Assembly (NCBI GenBank): GCA_022496805.1
Contig: CM040085.1
Coordinates: 10,879,811-10,943,810, forward strand
Source: Pohlia nutans
Lineage: Eukaryota; Streptophyta; Bryopsida; Bryales; Mniaceae
DNA length: 64,000 bases
Reading direction: 5' to 3'
Shown: positions 45,297-55,638 of the stretch, in pieces
How positions within the stretch are numbered: position 1 is the stretch's first letter
Layout: every line of letters begins with the position of its first letter
Notes under the pieces: generated by a model
Databases searched by the model: none
What the model saw: the letters and a program-made list of their open reading frames with translations, nothing else
What the model was told of the DNA's origin: nothing
Translations under genes and position numbers: made by a program

Positions 45297-47085
45297 ATTA
45301 TTGAAACGCCGTTTGGAATATAGATAGACCTCCATATATGTCTGGAAACATGTGACCAAATATTACAATGCTAGCTTTAAAGGATTTAATTAAAACACCT
45401 CTTTATAAAGAATGTAATGTTCTTATTCGTCCACAATGGAATAGTTTATTTGCATTGCATATATAATCAAGTTCTAAAATAGATGTAAACATGGTCTTTG
45501 AAGAAAATTCAAATGTGAACAACTTTTCTTATCATCAAATAGCTAGTTGGGAAATTTTACACAAGAATCATGATTTTGCTACAAGTATACAAAATGTATT
45601 CTTCAAAGCAATCAAATTTTGTATTGATTAAGATAAAAATTCTAGTTGGATTCGAATTCGTAAAGAAAAGTTATTTGGGAGGACACTGACAACTAGCCAA
45701 GTTTCAAAGGAACCTAAATAATCTTGATAAAATATTAGAATCACATATAGGTTTTTGTGATTAAGAAAAACAACGAACTTCACCTCATTATATTGAGAGA
45801 TTACGAAAAAAACTTATTTGCTATGATAAGCCAGTTAGGACGTCCAACATTTTTTATTACATTAACAAGTGCAGAGCAATTATGGAATCTATTGATTGAA
45901 ACTTTATACAAATTAAATGCAATACGTCTCAATTTCCCAAATTTAAAAGATTTAGATTCTACTCATATTGCAAAATTAATAAGGTCTAATCTAGTCACTT
46001 GTGCATTATATTATAATCACCGTACAAAAGTTTTTTGGGGACTGCTTCTAAAGGAGTTTTCTTTTTTAGGTGAAGTTGTAGATTTTTTCTTTATTATTGA
46101 ATTTCAAGTACGAGGAAGTGAGCATGAACATGCACTCATTTGGATTAAAAATGCACCGGTGTTTAGAATAAACTCTACAAAAGAGATTGAAGAATTTGTT
46201 GATCAATACATAACAACTGATAAAACTTTATTGCCTTAAGCTTTGCAAGAAGTACAAACTCACAATTATTCACGTACACGTAGAAAAAAAATGTCAATCT
46301 TTATGTAGCTTCCACTATCCTCTTCCTCCGATGAAAAAAAAAGGTTTTAAAACCTTTAGAAAATCCAAATGCAAAAAATTATCTTTTATACAAAATAAAG
46401 CTAGAGAGATTTTTGTTTACTTAGAAAATTTGAACACTGGAACTGAAATGAAATTTGAAGATTTTATTCAAATCAATGAAGACACTTACATTCTAGCTTT
46501 ATGTAGTCAAATAAAAGGCCTCAAATATTTTTTAAACAAACATTAAATAATATATGCACCAATGCATTTAATAAAAATATAGCACATATGTGGTATGCAA
46601 ATATGGATATTTAATTTTGCTTAAATCCATATGCACACATGAGCACATTAAATGTTGTGAATTAAACATTGTTATGCGCCAAAGTGATTTAATGTTTATA
46701 AACATACTTAATAGATTTAGAAAAGCAACTCATACAATGGATGATATCAATACAATTAACAACCTGTGCTTAAAACAACCTCCTAGTGATTCTATAATCT
46801 CTTATATATTTTATGCTAATAAAGACATGCGTGCATACAATAATGAAATATTTATTAATGTTGAAGGACTTACATTTCATTTTGAAGCAATTGATATTCG
46901 ACATCATTCACTACCAGCATCATTCCAAATTCCAAATGATCAAAATAAAACTACAGGACTTCATACAATTATCAAAGTTAAAAGAGATATGCTTGTAGAA
47001 CTTTGCAACAACTATGCTATCTTTGATGGACTTGTTAACGGGGCAAATGGTTTATTCAAAAACAACAATATCATTTAACAATAAA

Positions 47086-47931
47086 TCTTATACTTGGATT
47101 AATGTTTTTAATGCAAAAGTAGGTGTAGTATGAATAAGTTTTTTTGAAGCTCTAAATGTGAAAATGTGTGTGAATGTTCTAAGTCTAATAGATTAGAATG
47201 AAACTAGTATACTAAAGGAATATAAAGAGTCAATTAGACTTGGAGTGGAGCTTTGAAAGGGTGTAGCAGTTAACCGTCAAAAACATATAAGGAGAAATGG
47301 GAGTTGTTTTCCTAGCTACACTATTAGGAGTGCTAGTCTATGTGTTTGTTTTTTTTGCTTTATGCATGTAAATATTGTTTTGTGTATGTTTTTGATTCAA
47401 GTCAAGTTGACAGGAAAGAGTAGTAAAGCATAATTTACTTTTGAGTTCCTTTTCTGAGTTTGCCTTATTGCTTGCTTTGGGAATCTGTCTAATTGACTTA
47501 ATTTCAATGGTATTATGTATATGGAACGATTTGATGAACGGTGTGGTTGGTGTTCTTTTCTCTGGTGAATTGCTATGCATGGAAGTGTGATTGTCTAATG
47601 GACTGGAAACTTCATATACAGTCAATTTGAACTCTAGTGTTTACTTTACAGATCGAGTGAATATTCAGTGTCAATTGGACTTCGGTATATAAACATTTCT
47701 TGAAAAATACAGATTGAGAAACATGTGTAAAATTTTTCAATTGGTATTTTGAGTACATTTGTTTAGTTCAGTCAAATTGACTCTGTGCAAATTAGCAATT
47801 GGAACAGTGGGAAATGTCAAAATAAAAGAACAAGTTAAAAAACCTTGAACCACGTTCATTGAGTAATTTTGAGTGTGCATTATAGAGCATTCATAACACA
47901 ACATTACAATGGAATCAGTCTATTTGACTTA
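47086..47931. other. Spacer between the Helitron remnant and the next element
   Basis: AT-rich, no convincing gene. The missing Helitron 3' terminus would be expected here but I could not identify its CTRR end or hairpin. Confidence 0.3.
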
Positions 47932-48334
47932 GAGCATTTGCACCCTTGCTCGCCATACCCGGCCGGGCTCTGGCTTGGCGGGCCCGGGCATCACAAACCT
48001 CCCTACCGCAACTCCAGCAATGGACAAATCTTCTCCGGGCTCCTCAAATACGTACCCTGCCTCGCCATTTTCCAGAGTCGCGGAGTTTCCTGGGCGCGCC
48101 CGAAAGCCGGAGCGAATTTGGCAGATTGCGTTCTAATTTTCGGAGGGCCAAGTTTGTTGTAACTTTTGAGCGCAATGGCTGGTCGTGGGCGTGCATTGTT
48201 TGTGCAGAGAGGCCCTGGTCGCGGATTCGAGTTGTGGCCAGCGCGATGGAGCTGAGCGGGAGGTCGCCGCGACTGGACGAGGTGCGGCAGCGTAGTGGGA
48301 AGATCCAGGAGCAACACCGGTTTTTGAATCACAG

Positions 48335-50717
48335 GTGAGTGATCAATCACATTTAGGGTTCGGTGGTTACGATTTAGGCAATGTTGATGGTCACGAAATT
48401 TGTGGGAGCAGGGGCCGTGGTCGTGGTGGAGGATCTGTACGCCCAGTGAAAGTTAAGATTTTTCAGCCTGAGGAAGAGCGCCAATTGACAAGAAGTGTCT
48501 TGGCCATCTCTCAGGACCCCATTTGCGGGAATCAGCAAAAAGGGAATGCTTTTTGGGAACGGATTTTCTTGCATTATGAACAATGTAGACCAGGGGGGCA
48601 TAGGGGCGCTCGCTCATTGGAATCAAAATGGGGCACAATTAAGCACGATGTTGGGAAATTTATTGGTGCTTACAATCAAATTAAAAGGCTAAACAAAAGT
48701 GGCACTAACGAATTAGACATTATTCGCATGGCTAAGGATTTGTATTGCACAAAACCGCTAAGAACACCGAGTTCATGTTTGAGCATTGCTGGGAGTTGGT
48801 CAAAGATTTCCCGCGATGGGTTGACAGTGTGAGCACATCACGACAGACAACTCCGTCTAGGCGGGTTTCAGGTTCTTCTGACCACGAGTCGCAATCGGGA
48901 TCCCAATTGGACACCCAGAAGTCTATAAGTGCTGTGGAAACTACAGGTGAGGCTACTATGAGCATGGCATTCCCCGTGAGGCCGGGTGGCACGAAAGCGG
49001 CGAAAGATGTCCAACGTAGTGACAAGGTCCACGAACGAGCGGCGTTGACCCAAGCCAAGACTGCCGAGAAGATGGCGGAAGCCACCCTACGCAAAGCGGC
49101 AAGTCTCGAGTACTACAACATGTTACTCTTATTCACCGCACCGATGGACCAAGTCACCACGCCGGAGGCTCAAGAGTACATTCGATTGCTTCGAGAGGAA
49201 GAGCTACTCAAATTACGACGCCGGAGGGCGAAATCTGCGGCAATTGAGATGCGGGAACAAAACGAGCGTGAGGAAGAGGAAATGGTCGAGGCGGCGCGGG
49301 AACGAGAAGCCACGGAAAGAAGAGCTCGGGAAGATGAGGAGACGCTTAGGCAAATGCGTGAGGCGCGGGTTTCTCACGACGTTGCGCGCGGTGACGAAGA
49401 TTGTGACCCCGAGATCAACAACAATAGAGAGCAAAATTACGTGGTACCAGAGGTTAGAGAAATTGTGGAATTGCAAGAATCCGACGAAGAAGACCGTGGT
49501 TATGACGAGGTGAGCTCCAATGCCGGGGTCTTGGTCTTTGCCTCGGTCCTTGTTCCTCCTAAGTCCTTGTTCTCGCTTGAATGGTCCCTGTTCTCTTGCC
49601 TCGGTCCATTTTTGACAGTCCATTTTTGCCTCTTGAATGGTCCCTGTTCTTTTGCATGGGCTAGTTTTTGGACAGTCCATTTTGGACTGTCTCGTGTCTC
49701 TCTTGGCGTTGGCCCTGGCCAGTTTCTTGCTCGGCTCGTCATCTGCTGTGGCGAGTTTCAGGCTTGGGTTCGGTGATCGGCCCATGGCCAGTTTCAGGCT
49801 CTTGCTCGTGGTCTGCTGGGCGATGTTCAAGCTCGGCAATGTTCAGGCTGGTCTGCTGGGCGATGATCAGGCCCTGCCGCATTTCAGGCTCTTGCTTGTG
49901 ATCTGCTGTGGGCAGGGACATGCTCTTGCTCGTTGCTCTTGCTCGTTGCCATGCTCTTGCTCATTTGGTCATGATCGTCCTCGTTTCATGGTCGTTTCCA
50001 GCTCTTGCTCATTTGGTCGTGATCGTCCTCGTTTCAGGCTCTTGCTCATGGTCGTGTTCGTCCTCGTTTCATGTGTCGTTTCAGGCTCTTTCTCATTTGG
50101 TTGTGATCGTCCTCGTTTCAGGCTCTTGCTCGTTTCAGTCCCCTGCTCGTTTCAGGCTCTTGCTCATGGTCGTGATCGTCCTCGTTTCATGGTCATTTCA
50201 GGCTCTTGCTCATTTGGTCGTGATCGTCCTCGTTTCAGTGTTGCTCATGGTCGTGATCGTCCTCGTTTCATGGTCGTTTCAGTGTTGCTCATGGTCGTGA
50301 TTGTCCTCATTTCATGGCCAATTTAGGCTCTTGCTCATGGTCATGATCGTCCTCGTTTCATAGCCTGATCAGCCCTGCTCATGGTTGTGATTGTCCTCGT
50401 TTCATGGCCTGATAAGCCCTGCTCATGCTGAGTGATTGTCCTCGTTTCATGGCCGGGGTATGCCCATCACTATGCTGGTTCTCTTGCTCGTCATCTGCTG
50501 TGGCTCGTGGGCTGTAGCGTTTCTGCTGTGGCTCGTGGGCTCGTGGAGATGCATGCGCTTGTGGTCGTGATTCATGATCACGTGTCGCGTTAATGTAATT
50601 GTGTTTGAGATACACTAATGTTTAGTTAAACCGTGCTCGTGGTGCTAATGCTAGTGTTCTTGATGGCAGGGACGGTATGCGTCTGAAGAGCGTGATCCTT
50701 GTAGCCGGCAATTCTAA
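48335..50717 (+). pseudogene. Myb/SANT-like, NAM-associated-type protein, frameshifted
   Basis: The first part (FQPEEERQLTRSVLAISQDP, GNAFWERIFLHYEQCR, ESKWGTIKHDVGKFIGAYNQ) is the SANT-like DNA-binding domain common in plant Harbinger-associated proteins. Near 48745-48760 the frame must shift by one base to continue as KNTEFMFEHCWELVKDFPRW. A charged, coiled-coil-like C-terminal region (EEELLKLRRRRAKSAAIEMR) runs to a donor at 49509. A final exon at 50670-50717 adds GRYASEERDPCSRQF. No ATG was found for the first frame, so an upstream exon is likely, perhaps near 48175-48332. The 1.16-kb intron is filled with a minisatellite. Confidence 0.65.
49540..50470 (+). repeat. Degenerate minisatellite in the ORF2 intron
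   Basis: The core GATCGTCCTCGTTTCA recurs about ten times between 49970 and 50460, with linkers such as GGCTCTTGCTCATGGTCGT, and a related part with TTTCAGGCTC at 49740-49920. Periods vary (about 30-55 bases). It produces long spurious open frames on both strands. Confidence 0.75.
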
Positions 50718-52209
50718 GTGGGCAGGATTGTGCAAAGCGGTTTTAGTAGTGGTGTGGTAGGCCAATGGAGTTCCTATAGTCAAACTTGGGATGACATTGA
50801 GCATGTTGGACTGGGAATGTCCACCACATGGAATGTCATAGGAGTTGAGGACCATTCACAAAAGGAAATTTTTTTGTCTGACGTGGGCCTTGATTTAGCG
50901 TTGAATGGCCCAAATTTTTACCAATAAATGTGATACTACTCACACTTTTGTAGGCTAATGGAAAAATTCTACTTGGTTTTTTACTACATGTAAATTTCAA
51001 TAACATTCAGATTCTTAACAAATCTAGCCTGTACTACCTGCTGAATTTTTTCTCGTTCAATTTTTGTTTTTTACCTATCTGTAAACTAGATTCTGCCATA
51101 GTGAATTAAATATCAAAAGCAAAATATAATTGGAAACTGAAAGGACAAACAAAAATAATTGGAAACTGAAAGAACAAAGATACAAAGATGTGAAAGATTG
51201 CGAAAGATACAATAAAAATATATATGAGAGGACCTCTACATATAATCTAAAAATAAAAATTTAATTTTAATTGAATCTAATTATACTTCTTAACAATAGC
51301 ACACAACAGTAAGTAAGTGGACTTTAACTATAACAAAAAAGCAAGGGCGGGCAACTGTGTGGCAACTGTCGTCTTGGGGAATGTCAAGACATTCGTCATT
51401 CTTCGCTTTTGAGTAGCCGTGATTGTACTAGTTTCTGATTCACGTTTGGGGCCCCAAGTTTTGCACTTGGGGACCCCAAGTCGCTGGATTGGGGCCCCAA
51501 GTCGCTGGATTGGAGCCCCAACTAGATTCTTCAATTATCCTTTGATTGAATGTAAAACATTCTACATTACAAATAAATTTTTATAGTTAGGTAGAATTTT
51601 TCTTCCCATGAATAAAAGGACCCTATAGTTTAACTCACACGGTTTTCTACTTTTTGTGTGATTACTCCTCCCCATTTCATTACTGAATATGTTCATCAAA
51701 AGCTTCATTGAACTTATAATAAGAATTTATTGAAAAAGAACAATGTTTAAGAACAACCAGCTAAGAAAATTAAGTTAATGAGGTCTAATTTGCACTTTAC
51801 ATTTCAAAACACATGAAAGACCAAGAAGTCGGCCGAAAACAACAAAAGTTCTATAACCCAAGGAGAGCTCGCAGTCTGTCTGCTGTGGGCAGGGAGCTCG
51901 CAGTATTTGAAGCTCACAGCCTGCTCCAGAAATCGCAGGCTTTCAAGCCGGCCACCTACGTCAATTTACATGCCACCTCAGCGCATGGGCACAAACACGG
52001 CCAACGTGGCGGCGATGCCGTTGTGATCCAGCTAACTCGGCGAGCCCCAAACACGGAGCGCGTCAGCCGGACCCAGATTCCAGGAGCTCTTTCTCGATTT
52101 TGAGGAGCAACGGTGAGGGACAAATTATTTGCCGAGTCAGTGATCGTCCGTGGAACTCGCTACGTGCCCTTTGCCGAGTCGTAGATGATGCGCAGGGATG
52201 CAGATGCTC
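50718..52209. other. 3' part of the Harbinger-type element, no transposase
   Basis: AT-rich to 51800 with a short direct repeat (GGGGCCCCAAGTCGCTGGAT twice, 51480-51515). 51860-52205 is GC-rich and probably subterminal. No DDE-type frame is visible on either strand. Confidence 0.4.
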
Positions 52210-52212
52210 TTA

Positions 52213-52786
52213 AAGAAGATAAAAATGTTGTGAATATTAGAAAATGAACTGCGCATAGTATTTCAAAGTCTACTTGGCTAAGCTTCAAATTATTATGAGT
52301 GAGTATTTACAATGCATGACAGAGGGTGCAAGTATTGAGACATGATATTTGGAAACGGTCAATTTGACTTAAGAAATGTGTATGCTTGAAGAATAAGTAG
52401 CAAGTACCTCATGTATAAGTAAGAAGTATTGACACCATAGAATTGATACACAGTGACGCTTGTATATGTACGAAATGAAACCAAGGAAGTTTGAGAGCTA
52501 AAGAGAAAGACTAGAGTTATTAAAGCTTGGCTATGGTGGATTTTCTGTGAGTAAAATTACCATAAAATATTGGTATTAAAATTTGAGAAGTAAAAAAAAA
52601 AAATCTTATGTAAAAAGGTTGTACAACCGGTGAGGATGATTAGATATATAAATTCTCTAGGATTGAAACTTGTATAATTATTAAGTCATTTGTAATAACA
52701 TAAGAATTCATATTGTATGGCCAACCGTATGAATTACATAATTTTAGAATTATAGATCACTGAATTAATTATGTGAAATCCATGTA
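52213..52786. other. Short spacer between two DNA transposons
   Basis: AT-rich. No gene or repeat was recognised. Confidence 0.3.
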
Positions 52787-53071
52787 TAGTGAAGAACAAA
52801 ACTGAGTACTCAACAGAGAACTTCAATTTTGGCAAGCAATCTCCGGCAATTGGAATTTGAAATCATCGAAGTAATCATGCAAGGTATATGTACAAAGTAG
52901 TCTTTTTCATGTATGTAAAAAGAAAGTTTCCAAAAATAATAGGTTTCTGCCAATAGCCATGTCAAAGCGGCTAGGATTCATAGACTTAGTTTTGTTTGGA
53001 GCCACCAACTAACCTTCAATTTTCATTTGCACACTTATTTGTGCTTAATTTCATTAGATCATTAGTGCATT

Positions 53072-53575
53072 GTGACGCTCTGCAATTGGAGATTGTGTAA
53101 TAGTGAACATTCGTGCAATTGCTTTTGTATGTTTCGTTCAACAGCGTCGCGAAAGCTCCAAGCGCTGGAGCAACTTTGGAATGGCGATTCAACACGAAAA
53201 GTTGCGGATGCAATTGGGATGAATCAATCCTGGATAGTTAGGCTTAGAAAGGAGATCGCAGAGGAGCTTGAGAGGCAAAAAGGAGGGCGCCCAAGACACC
53301 TTACTGCGAGAGAGAGGCGGAGATGTGTCACCTTGCTTACGGAAGGGCGTTTGGGAGTTGCATCAAAGGTGGCAGCAGAGATTCGAAATGAATCAGATAA
53401 AAATGTGTCTGATGTAACTATGAGACGTGCTTTGCAATGGGAAATCTTGCTGCACATGTACAACAAAAAAAACCATTGTTGACAAGAAGACATGTTCAGG
53501 CACGAGTGAGGTTTGCTCGCAGGTATCCAAATTGGATCGTTTGGAAAGCCCTGAAGACGGACTCGGGAGAAAAAA
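53072..53575 (+). pseudogene. Tc1/mariner transposase, N-terminal half
   Basis: The helix-turn-helix part reads LQALEQLWNGDSTRKVADAI, GMNQSWIVRLRKEIAEELER and KGGRPRHLTARERRRCV. The frame shifts once near 53435, then continues LLTRRHVQARVRFARRYPNW. It stops matching about 53560, where the first catalytic Asp is expected. The natural start is probably within 53100-53160. Confidence 0.72.
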
Positions 53576-53598
53576 AGTATAAGGAGCCGGCACCGAGG

Positions 53599-53682
53599 CC
53601 AACCCCACGGATCCGTGGGGTTAGCTTCAAGCCTTCAATGCCAACCCCACGGATCCGTAGGGTTACCTTCAAGCCTTCAATG
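53599..53682 (+). repeat. Two tandem 42-bp units with a palindromic core
   Basis: Each unit contains the palindrome ACCCCACGGATCCGTGGGGT (one base changed in the second) followed by CTTCAAGCCTTCAATG. A half core lies at 55385-55402. The repeat sits just inside the left edge of the insertion. Confidence 0.7.
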
Positions 53683-55638
53683 CCATAAATAGTTGATGAA
53701 CCATTCCATTCGATTAAGAGAAGAAACGGCTACAATTTGACGATCCTTAGGTTCCTTCAGCATCACTGATCGTGTCTGTTGTTGGTTGCTTTTTCATGGC
53801 TAGGCAAGACTTAAGCATAGGGGTTAAGCTATCTCTTTACATAACCTGAGACTCAACTTATTTGGGAAAGATCTATCTCCATTTCTTACAGAGTCCTGAT
53901 TTTGCATTGTCGCTTACAGAACGCTAGCACTTCCAAAATTTTGTTCTAAATTCATTGAGTTTGTCCAATGAAGGTCGCGTCTGCCTCATTTTATAATGCA
54001 AACACAATTTGTACTTCTGCAGAGTGTTTGTGTGACTGGCATTTTGTTCAACATGTAGAGGAAGAATTTTTAATGATTTGGCCAATTTGAAGATCACTAG
54101 GGTCTCATATGCGATTCCCTGTGTGATTTCCGTGAGAGTCTTACTTTTCCCAGTGAGTCTTAAAGTTGCTTATTCACCAGTTTAATGTTGACTCACCTGC
54201 TTGTAAAAGGAAAGTTTAACAAGTGTCAACTCTTGAGGCTCGGTGGGAAAAGTGAGACTAAAAGGGAAACGCACACAGGGAAACCATTATGAGCTCCCTG
54301 TGGATTAGGTTCCCGATAATATTTGGTCGTATTTTTCTGTCCTGGTATTGAATCATGTTGCAGTTTATGAAGGAATACTATCTAGTAGTGTATCTGTACG
54401 GTCCTTGATATGTGTCATGTATAGGTTTGCCATTATCATTTGGTGGCTTTCTGTCCTCACGATTTGTTTCCGAATAAGAAGAGTGATCTAGGTGCATGTG
54501 AAAAGCTAATCGAGGCTCTTCGAGCAGAGTTTCTGAAGTCCAATAAAGTTGTGCAATATGAGGTTGAGTTTCTAGGCTATCTAGAGCGTTTGATATCTGA
54601 CTTGGAGAAATAAGAAACATACGGTTTTTTGAAAGTGGGGATCTGTATGATTAGAAGCTTCTACATACTCACTAACATGAAAATGTAGAACTTGAAAATG
54701 AAGTGCTAAGAACTTGAAACTGCTTAGAACTGCTAAGAACTTGAAAATGTAGTGCTCAACACATGATGAAGCAATAGCTTAGAGTGAAAAATCTTCTCAA
54801 AGTAAAGTAAAGGCCATTTTGTTATATTGATTTTGTTTTTGAAATTCATTTCGTTTTGTTTTTCAAATAGGTAACAACATCAAGTGCATTGTTTTTAAAT
54901 TGTCCTTTGATATCAAGTGCTTATTGTTTTTAAATTGTTCTTTGGCATCAAGTGCTTATTAAATGTAGTGCTCAACACATGATGAAGCAATAGCTTAGAG
55001 TGAAAAATCTTCTCAAAGTAAAGTAAAGGTCATTTTGTTATATTGATTTTGTTTTTCAAATAGGTAACATTTTGTTTTCATTTTGTTTTGTTTTTCAAAT
55101 AGGTAACAACATCAATTGCATTGTTTTTAAATTGTCCTTTGGCATCAAGTGCTTATTGTTTTTAAATTGTCCTTTGGCATCAAGTGCTTATTGCTCAACG
55201 TGTTGTCTACATGAAGTTTGATAGTTTTAGATCCTTCCTACTCTGTGAATCTACTTTGTATACACATCTATGTTGAGGACTTTGAGTATTCAAGAGTGTT
55301 TCATAATATTGTTTATGTTTTTCATTGTCTAAATCTTTGCTCTGGTACCTCGTTTCTGGCCTTCTGGGGCATAAAGGCAAACCTCGCAGATCCGTGGGGT
55401 TAAGCACTTCGAGTTTTTTGGCTTTTTAATGCTTTCACTTTCAAACTTTTGCCTTGCCTTTGCCGTTTTGTAGATAGAATTGTTATTTTGAATTTCAAAT
55501 GTTTTTTAGTGTTTGATGATGGTTTGAATGCACTCTTAAGATTAGGTTGAATGTGAGGTTTAATATGTTTTCCTTTTAGTTTTGTGCCTTTGAGATTGTA
55601 TTAATTTAATGCTTTGGATTTTCAAATTGTTTATCCAG
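53683..55638. other. Leading noncoding part of the insertion
   Basis: No coding region was recognised. It includes the tandem duplication at 54747-55195. It could hold the promoter or a leader intron of the methyltransferase-like gene, whose first recognisable exon follows an acceptor at 55638. Confidence 0.35.
54747..55195 (+). repeat. Tandem duplication, unit about 215-230 bp
   Basis: 54747-54960 and 54962-55195 share AATGTAGTGCTCAACACATG, then CTTCTCAAAGTAAAGTAAAG, then GCATCAAGTGCTTATT. Within each unit a 35-bp TTGTTTTTAAATTGTCCTTT segment is itself repeated. Confidence 0.75.

Larger units (their letters stand above)
41564..47078 (+). pseudogene. Decayed Helitron (Rep/helicase), split by a Ty3 element
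   Basis: Pieces in order: 41564-41992 (CNFCFNLIKK, VLEERLISPCLAFAQIHKL, NVPANINQTQYLLPRL), the N-terminal cysteine-rich and linker part; then, after the Ty3 insertion, 45301-45720 with stops; then 45757-46239 (FAMISQLGRPTFFITLTSAE, VTCALYYNHR, EFQVRGSEHEHALIWIKNAP), the HUH Rep domain; and finally 46670-47078 (MRQSDLMFINILNRF, DGLVNGANGLF), the end of the Pif1-like helicase. Rolling-circle replication would be the role of an intact copy. Most of the helicase is missing and several stops occur. The N-terminal part resembles the type I associate with animal and fungal Helitrons more than with the common plant ones. Confidence 0.72.
47932..52209. mobile_element. PIF/Harbinger-type element retaining only a DNA-binding gene
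   Basis: The ends GAGCATTTGCACCCTTGC and GCAGGGATGCAGATGCTC are inverted repeats with a few mismatches. TTA duplications lie at 47929-47931 and 52210-52212. The GAGCATCTGCA-type terminus with TTA is typical of plant Harbinger relatives. One gene (48335-50717) is inside and no DDE transposase was found. Confidence 0.68.

Noticed and set aside
49637..50326. Long open frame of 229 residues, and an antisense frame at 49213-49839
   Set aside because: They arise from the minisatellite and from the complement of the SANT-like gene; the translations are repetitive and show no domain.
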